Shown one piece after another: positions 8,909 to 17,862 of a DNA stretch of 64,000 nt (positions are counted from its first letter, which is position 1; every line of letters starts with the position of its first letter). Made by a program: the position numbers and the translations under genes. The notes under the pieces were generated by a model. That model ran no database searches and had not been told where the DNA came from. It was given only the letters and a program-made list of their open reading frames with translations. The stretch comes from DASZQY01 sp963843565 (GTDB taxonomy: Bacteria; Pseudomonadota; Alphaproteobacteria; Rhizobiales; Kaistiaceae): positions 1,240,001-1,304,000 of the forward strand of contig CAWJKY010000003.1 of NCBI GenBank assembly GCA_963843565.1, read 5' to 3'.

Positions 8909-9538
8909 CTACGGGCCCTCGGGCCCCTCCTCCGTCGCGACCCGATCGTGAAGCGCGGCCACCGTCGCTTCGGTGAACAGCCAATGGCCGCCGCCGTTGG
9001 CTCTCGCCCGGTAGAGCGCGACATCGGCGCGCGAGAGCTGACGGGCCGCGGTCGAAACGCAGCGATTGCAGAACGCCACGCCGATACTGACGGTGCGGCA
9101 CCTCCCCGCGCGCTTCAGGACGTCGACCAGCCGGGCCGCAAGACCGGTGGCGTCCTCGGCCGTGGCGACATCGCCGCCCAGGATGGCGAATACGGTGCCG
9201 CCGAGGCCGGCGACGAGATCGGTGGCGCGCACGTGGGCGCGGAGGTACTCGGCGACAGCGCGAATCAACGCGTCGTCGGTCTGCTCGCCGGGCGCACCGC
9301 AATCGAGTAGGAGGAGAGCAAAGCCACGGGCGGACCGGGCGCGCTCGATCGCCCCTTCGACCGCGTTGGCGAACGCCTGCCGACCGGCGAGGCCGGTCAG
9401 CGGATCACGCTCTCCGGCAGCGGGTTTCGCCTTCGATGCGGGCAATTCGGTCACGGTCTCTGGCTCCCGGGCCGGGAGACACGATTCGACGCTCCCGATG
9501 GAACCATCACGTCCGGAGGAGCCGGGGCCGCCGCTCAC
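8909..9538 (-). CDS. Degenerate GGDEF-domain protein with retained I-site motif
   Basis: A 209-residue soluble protein that is mostly one GGDEF domain. The domain opens with DPLTGLAGR, as in diguanylate cyclases. The signature loop, however, reads GGTVF instead of GG[D/E]EF, and the metal/substrate residues in the preceding helix are poorly kept, so cyclase activity is unlikely. The RxxD inhibitory-site motif (RATD) is present exactly five residues before the GG, the spacing used by c-di-GMP-binding GGDEF proteins. A c-di-GMP effector role is therefore plausible. The start is a GTG (complement of 9536-9538); no ATG fits the frame nearby. There is no membrane segment and no EAL domain. It converges on the degP-like gene. 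Confidence 0.85.
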   Translation of the reverse strand: MSGGPGSSGRDGSIGSVESCLPAREPETVTELPASKAKPAAGERDPLTGLAGRQAFANAVEGAIERARSARGFALLLLDCGAPGEQTDDALIRAVAEYLRAHVRATDLVAGLGGTVFAILGGDVATAEDATGLAARLVDVLKRAGRCRTVSIGVAFCNRCVSTAARQLSRADVALYRARANGGGHWLFTEATVAALHDRVATEEGPEGP

Positions 9539-9580
9539 GAACGCCGACGCGGTTAATCCGTCCCTAATCGGAGGGAAGAC

Positions 9581-10344
<764 letters not shown>

Positions 10345-10345
<1 letters not shown>

Positions 10346-11379
10346 TATGCCCTCCCCTGATCGCGGAGCCGCATGAGCCGTACGTTGACGGCCATGGTGA
10401 TGAGGATGGCGGCGCCGAGGATCATGTCGAAGGTGAAGGCGCTGACGCCGGAGAGTGAGAAGCCGTCCTTGAGGATGCCCAGGACCAGCGCCCCGAGAAG
10501 CGCGCCGATGACCGTGCCCGACCCGCCGGTCAGGAGCGTGCCACCGATGACGGCGGAGGCGATCGCGGCGAACATGATCTGGGAACCGCCGGCGAGCGGG
10601 TCGATGGAGCCGATGCGGAAGGCATCGATGACGCCGGCGAAACCGCCGAGGACGGCGCAGAGGATGAAGTTGCGTGCCTTGATCGAGCGGACCTTCACGC
10701 CGATTTCGGAGGCGCCGACGAGATTGCCGCCGGTGGCGATGGTGTGGAGGCCGAAGCGGGTCTGGCGCAGCACCCACTGGAGCGCGACGGCAATGACGAC
10801 GGCCCAGGCGAAGCGCGCCCAGACGCTGCCGCCGAGGACGGCGGTGAAGAACGGACCGGCCTCAGGCTGGACGGGGAAGCCGCCGGAGAGGGTCAGCGTG
10901 AGGCCGTTGATCGCGAACAGTGTGCCCAGCGTCGTCACGAAGGCGGGCACGTCGAGAAGGATGGTGATGGCGGCGTTCACGGCGCCAACCAGCGCCGCGG
11001 CGGCGAGCGCGACGAGAACGGCGAGCCATATGGGCAGGCCCGCGGCGGCGGCGAAAAACATGACGAACGGCGCGAACGCGTAGACCATGCCGACCGACAG
11101 GTCGAGCTCGCCGGCGACCAGCACCATCACTTCGCCGGCCGCGATGATCGCGGTCGTGGAGGTGTAGTCGACGAGGTTGCCGACGTTGTCGCCCGACAGA
11201 AAGGCGGCGTTGGAGAACTGGAAATAGATGGCGAGCAGCACGGCGGCGGCGAAGATGCCGGCCTCGCGCCACTGCAGTGCCAGGCGCCCGATCGACGAGG
11301 CTCGCGAGCGCCTGGCGACCGGCTCGCGGACGGGCCGCGAGCCGGTGTCTTCGCTGGATGCGGCAGGGTCAGCGCGCAC
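10345..11379 (-). CDS. Sugar-type ABC transporter permease (RbsC family)
   Basis: A 344-residue inner-membrane permease of the branched BPD_transp_2 family. A basic N-terminal tail of about 35 residues is followed by roughly nine hydrophobic segments. The typical region with GELDLSVG after the second or third segment and the motif GGNLVGASEIGVKV on the cytoplasmic side match RbsC/FrcB-like proteins. The start is a GTG, 12 nt after the binding-protein stop. It overlaps the ATPase gene by 1 nt. Together the three genes are sufficient for an importer. Confidence 0.92.
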
Positions 11380-11391
11380 GGCGAACCTGCC

Positions 11392-12483
11392 TCAGGCCGC
11401 GATCGGGCCCATGTGGGGGAGCACTTCCGGCTTGTCGGAGTTGCCCTCGTAGCGGCTCTTGGTCGCGCGGTACGGGTCGACGTTCTCCTTGGTGACGAAC
11501 TTCAGGCCGGTGTTGATCTCGGCCGGACCGGTGAGCCCGCCGGAGAGCTTGAACATCGCCATCTCCATGACCGTGTAGAAGCCCTGCAGGTACGGCTGCT
11601 GATCGATGGTGAAGTCGAGATCGCCGTTGGCGATGCCGTCGAGCGTGTTGGGCAGGAGGTCGAAGCCGCCGGCGTGGATGCCCTTGGCGGCGAGACCGTA
11701 CTTCTGCATGGTCTTGGCGACGGACATGGTGCTGCCCGCGTCGACGGCGAACATGCCCTTGATGTCCTTGTGGCCGACGTAATAGGCGTCGACGCGCGAT
11801 ACCTCCTCGTTGACGGTCGGGCCGGTGGCGATCTCGTCGATGGTGATCTGCTTGCCCGACGCCTTGATGGCCGCCTTGGCGCCGTCGAGACGCGGCTGGA
11901 TGTTGAGCTGGCCGGGCGTGGCGATGAAGCCGGCCACAGTGCCCGAATCCACCAGGCCGGCGATGCGTTTGCCGAGCGCCTGGCCGGAGGCGAAGAGGTC
12001 CTGCCCGATGTAGGCGAGACGGTCGTTGCCGGTCGTATCGGCGTTGTACGAGAAGACCGGGATGCCCGCCTGCATCGCCTTCATCACCGGCTGGTTGAAG
12101 GCATGCTGATCGACCAGCGACACGGCGATGGCGTCGGCCTTGGCGGCGACGGCGGCGTTGAGGCTGTTGACCATCTCGGACGCCACCGACGTCTGCGATC
12201 CGGTCCACTGCCACGTGCACCCGAGCAGCGCGCAGGCATCGGCGATGCCGTACTGGGTCGGCACGAAGAACGGATTCGTCGTGACGTGATTGACGAAGAC
12301 GAACTTCCACTCCGCGTGACTCGGCAGACCGCCGGGACCGGCGGCGCGGGCGGCGGCTATGCCGAACGTGCTGGCGGCGAGCGCCGCGGCGCCCGAGCCG
12401 ACTGCGGTGCGAAACAGGGCGCGGCGCGACATGGCGAGCGCGCCGGCGAGGCCACGCGGATGGGTAAGCAGATCTTTTTGCAT
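11392..12483 (-). CDS. Sugar-binding periplasmic protein of the ABC importer, Tat signal
   Basis: A 363-residue type I periplasmic binding protein (Peripla_BP_4 family). The ATG chosen lies 8 nt after AGGAGG; an upstream ATG at 12543 has no such site. The N-terminus carries a twin-arginine motif SRRALF followed by a hydrophobic alanine-rich segment ending AAARAA, so export is probably by Tat. The mature part shows the family pattern: NVVKADAIAVSLVD-like hinge region (here AKADAIAVSLVD), GQDLFASGQALG and GIHAGGFDLLP. Tat export suggests folding before export. It is the first gene of the three-gene operon. The ligand is unknown; ribose, fructose or inositol-like sugars are all possible. Confidence 0.9.
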   Translation of the reverse strand: MQKDLLTHPRGLAGALAMSRRALFRTAVGSGAAALAASTFGIAAARAAGPGGLPSHAEWKFVFVNHVTTNPFFVPTQYGIADACALLGCTWQWTGSQTSVASEMVNSLNAAVAAKADAIAVSLVDQHAFNQPVMKAMQAGIPVFSYNADTTGNDRLAYIGQDLFASGQALGKRIAGLVDSGTVAGFIATPGQLNIQPRLDGAKAAIKASGKQITIDEIATGPTVNEEVSRVDAYYVGHKDIKGMFAVDAGSTMSVAKTMQKYGLAAKGIHAGGFDLLPNTLDGIANGDLDFTIDQQPYLQGFYTVMEMAMFKLSGGLTGPAEINTGLKFVTKENVDPYRATKSRYEGNSDKPEVLPHMGPIAA

Positions 12484-12710
12484 GGGACAGTCCTCCTGTG
12501 TGCGCGGAACGCACACGAAGCGCGCCGCGCGGGGTCGTTTCATTCGAATCGCCCAGACGGCGCGCAGGACCGAAACGGCCCTGGCGGAGGTTGCCTGCAG
12601 TGTGACCTAGAGCGGTGCGCGCGCGCCAACAGCGGCTTCACGCGCGACGGATCGCCACATTTTCGTGAGTGGGTTTCGCCCGTCCCCGGCGAACCAGGTT
12701 TTCGCTTCTC

Positions 12711-13559
12711 TTACGGATCCGTCGCGGGGGATGCGACCGACGCGGTGGCGGTTCCGGCGGCGTCCGGCGTGAGCGATGGCGGCAGGGATTTGGCGGAGAG
12801 GCGCGCGATCTCGGACATGATGGTGAGGTGCCAGGCGCGGACATCGGCGGCGGGTGGCGCCGGCGTCGCCGCCGGCGGGCGAAGCGGCGGCCCGATGTGG
12901 ACCTCCATCGCCTGGTTCTCGCCGATCGGCTTGTCGGGATCGGCGTTCGGAAACCGGATGCCGGCGGGCACGACCGGGGCGCCGGTTTCAAGCGACAGAC
13001 GGGCGGCCCCGGTGCGGCCCGGAAGCAGCACCTTCGGATCGCGGTTGACGTTGCCCTCGGGGAAGATGCCGATCGAGGCACCACGGGCGAGATAGTCCGC
13101 GGCCTGCTGGCGGGCGGAGCGCCCATCGCCGTAGAACCGCTTCAGGCGGTTCAGGAACTTCGGCCAGGAATCCTTGTGGGTGACGGTGATGACGCGGCCG
13201 CGGCGCATGATGAAGCCGATGCCGGGGACGACCTGAAAATTCCAGTCGGCGATGAAATGGATGAAGCGGCCGCCGCGCAGCCCGATGAGGAGCACCGGGA
13301 CCAGCGCCCACTCGCGCATGGTGGTGTGGTTGAAGGCGAGGATGAAGGGATCGCGGTCCGGCCCGACATGCTCCAGCCCGTGGACGGCCTTGACCTGCCA
13401 GCCGGCGATCGCCGACAGCAGGTGACAGACGAAGCGGTCGCTGGGGCGGTCGAGGGCCGACACGTCGGCACGCATCATTGCGGCGAAGCCCGGCGGATGC
13501 CACACATCGGGCATCGTCGCGCCAGCGTCGCCGCCGCCGGAGAAACTTCCCTGATCCAT
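12711..13559 (-). CDS. PlsC-like 1-acylglycerophosphate acyltransferase family protein
   Basis: A 282-residue glycerolipid acyltransferase-like protein. The core block is FNHTTMREW, so the catalytic HX4D box is HX4E here, with Glu in place of Asp. The substrate-binding block FPEGNVNRDP is conserved, and GAPVVPAGIRFP matches the later block. The family transfers acyl chains to lysophosphatidic acid or related lipids at the inner membrane face. There is no clear membrane helix apart from a weak hydrophobic stretch around VPVLLIGL. The C-terminal 60 residues are Pro/Ala-rich. It is divergent from prmA, which starts 68 nt away. Exact substrate is unknown. Confidence 0.85.
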   Translation of the reverse strand: MDQGSFSGGGDAGATMPDVWHPPGFAAMMRADVSALDRPSDRFVCHLLSAIAGWQVKAVHGLEHVGPDRDPFILAFNHTTMREWALVPVLLIGLRGGRFIHFIADWNFQVVPGIGFIMRRGRVITVTHKDSWPKFLNRLKRFYGDGRSARQQAADYLARGASIGIFPEGNVNRDPKVLLPGRTGAARLSLETGAPVVPAGIRFPNADPDKPIGENQAMEVHIGPPLRPPAATPAPPAADVRAWHLTIMSEIARLSAKSLPPSLTPDAAGTATASVASPATDP

Positions 13560-13627
13560 CGTACTCCCTGGGGCGCGCCGCCTTGCTCCCGCCTTAACCC
13601 ATCGCTCGCCGAGGGGAAAGCGCCGCG

Positions 13628-14497
13628 ATGACCGCGACCGCCACCCTCGCCGGCCTGTCGGAAGACGCGGCGCGGACGCTCGCGGCGCAGGTGGCGGAGC
13701 ATCCGCTGCTCAATTCGCTGGCCGTCGACGTCAACGAGACGGGCCCGCAGCGGTGGGCGGTCGCCGTCTACTTCGAGGGCGCCCCGAAGGATACGGCCAT
13801 CGCGGCGCTGGCGGCGCTTGCCGGCCAGGCCCCGGTGGTCGCCGTGCTGCCCGAAACCGACTGGGTGGCGAAGAGCCTCGCGGGCCTCGGGCCGGTGCCC
13901 GCCGGGCCGTTCGTGGTGCACGGCGGCCATGATCGCGGGCGAGCGAACCCCAACGAGATCGCCATCGAGATCGAGGCCAACGAGGCCTTCGGCAGCGGCC
14001 ATCACGCCACCACCGCGGGCTGCCTGATCGCCATCGAGCGGACGCTCAAGCGGCGGCGGATCGGCAACGCGCTCGACCTCGGCACCGGCTCGGGGGTGCT
14101 CGCCATCGCGCTCGCCAAGCGGGCGCGGTGCCCGGTGGTCGCCTCGGACATCGACCCGAAGGCGGCGCGGATCGCCGGCGAGAACGCCCAGCTCAACGGG
14201 GTGGCGGCGAAGGTGCGGGCGGTCGCGGCGGCAGGCTTCACGCACGCGGCGATCCGGGGTGGCGCGCCCTACGACCTGATCGTGGCGAACATTCTCGCCG
14301 GACCGCTGGTCGACCTCGCCCCGGCGCTCCGCCGTCACGTGGCGCCGGGCGGCAGCGTCATCCTCTCCGGGCTTCTGACCAACCAGCAGCGCGAGGTGAG
14401 TGCCACCTATCGCGCCACCGGCCTGAGGCGCGCGGGCGGACTGGTCATCGACGGCTGGGCGACGCTGATGTTCGCGGCCCCGGGCGCGCCGCGATGA
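13628..14497 (+). CDS. prmA: Ribosomal protein L11 methyltransferase
   Basis: S-adenosylmethionine-dependent enzyme that trimethylates ribosomal protein L11. The 289-residue product has a short N-terminal L11-recognition domain (about residues 1-100) and a Rossmann methyltransferase domain. Diagnostic motifs are AFGSGHHATT just before the fold, LDLGTGSGVLAIALA (motif I, about base 14071), ASDIDPKA, and VANILAGPL (about 14283). The start ATG is preceded by GGGGAAAGCGCCGCG. Its stop overlaps the ATG of the following hydrolase in ATGA, so the two are translated together. Confidence 0.95.
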   Translation: MTATATLAGLSEDAARTLAAQVAEHPLLNSLAVDVNETGPQRWAVAVYFEGAPKDTAIAALAALAGQAPVVAVLPETDWVAKSLAGLGPVPAGPFVVHGGHDRGRANPNEIAIEIEANEAFGSGHHATTAGCLIAIERTLKRRRIGNALDLGTGSGVLAIALAKRARCPVVASDIDPKAARIAGENAQLNGVAAKVRAVAAAGFTHAAIRGGAPYDLIVANILAGPLVDLAPALRRHVAPGGSVILSGLLTNQQREVSATYRATGLRRAGGLVIDGWATLMFAAPGAPR

Positions 14498-15300
14498 GCG
14501 CGGGCTTCGTGCCGGTCGCGGGCGGACAACTGCACTATGAAGACGATGGCGACGGGACGCCGGTGGTGTTCGTCCCCGGCTTCACGCTCGACACGCGCAT
14601 GTGGGAGCCGCAGGTGGCGGCGTTCGGGGCGGTGCACCGTGTGATCCGGTATGACTTGCGCGGCGCGGGGCGCTCCGACCCGCCCGCCGGACCTTATGCG
14701 CAGCATGACGATTTCACGGCACTGCTCGGCCATCTCGGCATCGCGCGGGCCCACGTCGTCGGCCTGTCGCTCGGCGCTGCGATCGCCGTCGATTTCGCGC
14801 TCACCCATCCGAGCGCGGTGCGTTCGCTGACGCTGGTCGATACGTCGGTGCTCGGCGGCTACCCCTACCCCGACCAGCTCGCCGCCGCCTTCGACGCGAT
14901 CACCGGCGCGGCGGAGGCCGGCGACATTGCGCGCGCCAAGGCGCTGTGGCTGGCGATGGAATGGTTCACGCCGGCGCTGGAGAAACCGGCCGTGGCGGCG
15001 GCGCTGCAAGCGATGGTCGCGGACTACTCTGGCTGGCACCTGGCCAACCCCAATCCGGTCAAACGGCTGACGCCGCGCGCCGTGACGCGGCTGGAGGAGA
15101 TTGCCGCGCCGACGCTTGTGATCGTCGGGGAGCGGGATCTCGCCGCCTACAATATCCCGATCGCCGAGACGCTGGCGGCGCGGATTGCCGGCGCGCGGCT
15201 GCTGACCATGCGCGGCGTCGGGCACTTCGCCAACATGGAAGACCCGGCGACCTTCGCGGCGGTGCTGGCGTTTCTGGCGGAGGTGGACGGCACCGCATAA
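14494..15300 (+). CDS. Alpha/beta-hydrolase (PcaD/enol-lactonase-like)
   Basis: A 268-residue soluble hydrolase that overlaps prmA by 4 nt. The nucleophile elbow is GLSLGA (about base 14761). The acidic residue is likely in VIVGERDLAA, and the His is in GVGHFANMEDP. The layout (YDLRGAGRSDPPAG before the elbow, a short cap, then the late His) resembles 3-oxoadipate enol-lactonase and its relatives, but no aromatic-degradation genes are nearby. The last 15 codons plus the stop recur twice more downstream as part of a tandem repeat, so the 3' end of this gene has been copied together with intergenic sequence. Confidence 0.85.
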   Translation: MSAGFVPVAGGQLHYEDDGDGTPVVFVPGFTLDTRMWEPQVAAFGAVHRVIRYDLRGAGRSDPPAGPYAQHDDFTALLGHLGIARAHVVGLSLGAAIAVDFALTHPSAVRSLTLVDTSVLGGYPYPDQLAAAFDAITGAAEAGDIARAKALWLAMEWFTPALEKPAVAAALQAMVADYSGWHLANPNPVKRLTPRAVTRLEEIAAPTLVIVGERDLAAYNIPIAETLAARIAGARLLTMRGVGHFANMEDPATFAAVLAFLAEVDGTA

Positions 15301-15540
15301 GTGACCCCCACCCGACCGCTGGCGCGGTCGACCTCCCCTTTTCAGGGGGAGGAGGAAGGCGGCCAAGCGCTGCGCGCGCGGCAGTGCTGGGGTTTGTGGC
15401 GGAGGTGAAAGCCACGGCATAAGTGACCCCTACCCGACCGCTGACGCGGTCGACCTCCCCCTTTCAGGGGGGAGGAGGAAGGCGGCCAAGCGCTTCGCGC
15501 GCGGCGGTGCTGGCGTTCCTGGCGGAGGTGGACGGCACCC
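15256..15540. repeat. Three tandem copies (about 122 bp) of the hydrolase 3' end plus palindromic spacer
   Basis: The end of the hydrolase gene (15256-15300) recurs at 15378-15422 and in part at 15501-15540, a period of 122-123 bp. The encoded tails are similar: AAVLAFLAEVDGTA, AAVLGFVAEVKATA and AAVLAFLAEVDGTP. Each spacer carries two palindromes: CGACCGC-n4-GCGGTCG, and CCTCCCC paired with GGGGGAGG. Copy 2 keeps a TAA at the same place; copy 3 loses it and diverges after 15540. Apart from this array and the further palindrome at 15542-15615, I see nothing coding in 15301-15630. Confidence 0.85.
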
Positions 15541-15541
15541 C

Positions 15542-15615
15542 CCTCAAGCTTCGCTAGCGACCGCGATGCGGTCGAAGCTCCGCTTTCTCCCCCACAAGGG
15601 GGAGAGTCGCATGAG
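15542..15615. repeat. Palindromic intergenic element
   Basis: Nested inverted repeats: AGCTTCG with CGAAGCT, ACCGC with GCGGT, then CTCCCCC-ACAA-GGGGGAG. The last hairpin is the same type as those found inside the hydantoinase gene at 57.5 and 58.6 kb. It lies directly downstream of the tandem array and 16 nt before the end of the convergent small ORF. Confidence 0.7.
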
Positions 15616-15630
15616 CGCTGCGCGCGCATC

Positions 15631-15840
15631 CTAGAACGGGAAGCCGCGCTCCATGTCGAGGTGGTCGCGGTCGACGCCATAGGTCGCCAGCGTCGCGTCG
15701 TCGAGACCGAGCAGGTAGGCGCGCACCTGCCGGCGGGCCTCATGCTCGCGCGCCGCGACCAGCCGCGCCACGGTGCGGCGCAGCACGCCACGCGCCGGCG
15801 CTTGCCGCACGCCCGCGTCGCCGAGAACCATGGTCGCCAT
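15631..15840 (-). CDS. Small DUF1127-like protein
   Basis: A 69-residue basic protein. Its C-terminal half (RAYLLGLDDATLATYGVDR) fits the DUF1127/YjiS pattern, in which an Arg-rich helix is followed by a leucine-rich turn and a glycine-valine-arginine close. Family members are abundant in alphaproteobacteria; some bind RNA or affect phosphate and carbon metabolism, but no function can be assigned here. It is divergent from the aminopeptidase gene across a 179-bp intergenic region. The match is to a short motif, so the call is tentative. Confidence 0.6.
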   Translation of the reverse strand: MATMVLGDAGVRQAPARGVLRRTVARLVAAREHEARRQVRAYLLGLDDATLATYGVDRDHLDMERGFPF

Positions 15841-16019
15841 AGCCGTCTCCGTGCCAATCTGTCGGAAGCCCCGCCGACTCGGAGCATGGGCGTCATGGCA
15901 GGCAGCCGGTACCGGTCAAACCGCATGTCTGACCTGCGTTTGTTGCATCGCGTCATGGTAATGCAATGCCGCAATCCCGCCGCACTTGATCGTTGCAAAC
16001 CGCCGACCAAAGGTTACCG

Positions 16020-17822
16020 ATGACCGACCCGACACGATTGATGCGGCTTCGCGCCGCACTCGCGGAAGCCAAGCTCGCCGGCTTCGTGGTGCCGCACGCC
16101 GACGACCACCAGAGCGAATACCTGCCGGCGGCGGCGGAGCGGCTGGCGTGGCTGACCGGGTTCACCGGTTCGGCGGGCATGGCGATCGTGCTTGCCGAGG
16201 AAGCCGCGATCTTCGTCGACGGACGCTACACCACGCAGGCCCGCAACCAGGTCGACACGGCGCTCTTCACGCCCGAGCATCTGATCGAGACGCCGCCGGC
16301 GCGGTGGCTCGCCGCCCACGCCAAGGCGGGCGAGCGCATAGGCTATGACCCGAACCTGATGACCATCGGCCAGGTCAAGAGCTTCGCCAAGGCGTGCGCG
16401 GGATCGGGCGCGACGTTCGTGGCGGTCGCGGCCAACCCGATCGACGCGCTTTGGGAGGACCGGCCGGCGCCGCCGCAGGCGCAGGTGATGCTGCACCCGG
16501 TCAGGTTTGCCGGCGAGGCCGCCACCGACAAGATCGCGCGGCTCCAGAAGACGCTCGGCGAGCGCAACGTCGACGCGACCGTGCTCAGCCAGGCGGATTC
16601 GATCGCCTGGCTTCTCAACATCCGCGGCGGCGACGTGGCCCACAACCCGGTGGCGCTCGCCTTCGCCGTGCTGCCGGCGACCGGCAAGCCGCAGCTCTTC
16701 ATCGACGGGCGCAAGCTTTCCAACAGCGTGCGGACGGAACTTTCCGAGATCGCCGAGGTGGAGGGCGAAGGCAATTTCGCGGCCGCGCTCGACCGGCTGG
16801 GCGGGCGCAAGGTGCTGCTCGACCCGACCACCACCAGCGAGGCGGTGGCGGGGACGATCCGCGCTGCCGGCGGCACGATCGTCGAAGGCGGCGATCTGGT
16901 CGTGTTGCCGCGGGCGATCAAGAACGCCACCGAGATCGCCGGGGCGCATGCGGCGCACCTGCGCGACGGGGCGGCGATGGTGCGCTTCCTCGCCTGGCTC
17001 GACACGGAAGGGCCGACCGGCACCCACGACGAGATCGCCGCGGAAGAGAAGCTCCGTGCGCTCCGCGCCGAGACGGCGGAACGCGACGGTTCGGAACTCG
17101 TCGACCTGTCGTTCGATTCGATCTCCGGCGCGGGGCCGAACGGCGCCATCATCCACTACCGGGCGACGCCGGCGACGACGCGAAAGCTCGCCCCCGACAC
17201 GCTCTACCTGATCGATTCGGGCGGCCAGTACCGCGACGGCACCACCGATATCACCCGCACCGTGCCGATCGGTACGCCGACGGCGGAGATGCGCGATCGC
17301 TACACGCGCGTCCTCAAGGGACACATCGCGCTCGCCACCGCCATGCTGCCGCTCGGCGGCACAGACGCCCAGCTCGACAGCCTGGCGCGGGTGGCGCTGT
17401 GGCGCGCCGGCCTCGACTACGACCACGGCACCGGCCACGGCATCGGCTCGTTCCTCGCCGTGCACGAGGGCCCGACGCGCGTCTCGCGGCTGGGGCACTC
17501 GGTGCTGGAGCCGGGGATGATCTTTTCCAACGAACCGGGCTACTACAAGGTCGGCGAATACGGCATCCGCATCGAGAACCTGCTGCTGGTGCGGCCGCCG
17601 GTCACGGTGCCGGGGGGCGAGCGCGAGATGCTGACCTTCGAGACGCTGACGCTGGCGCCCATCGACACGCGGCTGATCGCGCCGGAGCTGATGACCGCCG
17701 ACGAGATCGCCTGGCTCGACGGCTATCATGCGAGCTTGCCGGGCAAGCTCGACCACCTGCTCGACGACGACGAGCGGGCGTGGCTGGCGGCAGCCTGCCG
17801 GCCGCTGGCGGCGGCTGGCTAG
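16020..17822 (+). CDS. pepP: Aminopeptidase P (Xaa-Pro aminopeptidase), large three-domain form
   Basis: Metallopeptidase removing N-terminal residues that precede proline. The 600-residue product is the long eukaryote-like type, with two creatinase-like N-terminal domains and a C-terminal M24 domain, against about 440 residues for E. coli PepP. The dinuclear metal ligands are visible: Asp in YLIDSGGQY (about base 17208) and DGTTDITRT, His in GHGIGSFLAVHEG (about 17437), Glu in NEPGYYKVGEYG and Glu in RIENLLLV. The ATG chosen matches the family N-terminus (RLRAALAEAKLAGFVVP); a TTG 27 nt upstream would add nine residues. It is cytoplasmic, with no signal peptide. Confidence 0.92.
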   Translation: MTDPTRLMRLRAALAEAKLAGFVVPHADDHQSEYLPAAAERLAWLTGFTGSAGMAIVLAEEAAIFVDGRYTTQARNQVDTALFTPEHLIETPPARWLAAHAKAGERIGYDPNLMTIGQVKSFAKACAGSGATFVAVAANPIDALWEDRPAPPQAQVMLHPVRFAGEAATDKIARLQKTLGERNVDATVLSQADSIAWLLNIRGGDVAHNPVALAFAVLPATGKPQLFIDGRKLSNSVRTELSEIAEVEGEGNFAAALDRLGGRKVLLDPTTTSEAVAGTIRAAGGTIVEGGDLVVLPRAIKNATEIAGAHAAHLRDGAAMVRFLAWLDTEGPTGTHDEIAAEEKLRALRAETAERDGSELVDLSFDSISGAGPNGAIIHYRATPATTRKLAPDTLYLIDSGGQYRDGTTDITRTVPIGTPTAEMRDRYTRVLKGHIALATAMLPLGGTDAQLDSLARVALWRAGLDYDHGTGHGIGSFLAVHEGPTRVSRLGHSVLEPGMIFSNEPGYYKVGEYGIRIENLLLVRPPVTVPGGEREMLTFETLTLAPIDTRLIAPELMTADEIAWLDGYHASLPGKLDHLLDDDERAWLAAACRPLAAAG

Positions 17823-17862
17823 CGGTCGCGACGACGAAAAACACCAGAGACGGGGGACAACC

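Noticed and set aside
12660..12705. Terminator of the PlsC-like gene
   Set aside because: GGTTCGCC and GGGCGAAACC can pair imperfectly after the stop, but there is no T-run, so I do not call it.
10744..13095. Long plus-strand open frame of 783 codons opposite the ABC importer
   Set aside because: It is antisense to recognised transporter genes, rich in Arg, Gly and Asp as expected for a shadow frame in high-GC DNA, and has no recognisable domain.
15256..15640. Regular repeats taken as a CRISPR array
   Set aside because: The unit is over 120 bp, contains a piece of the upstream coding sequence and internal palindromes, and has no short repeats separated by unique spacers; no cas gene is present.
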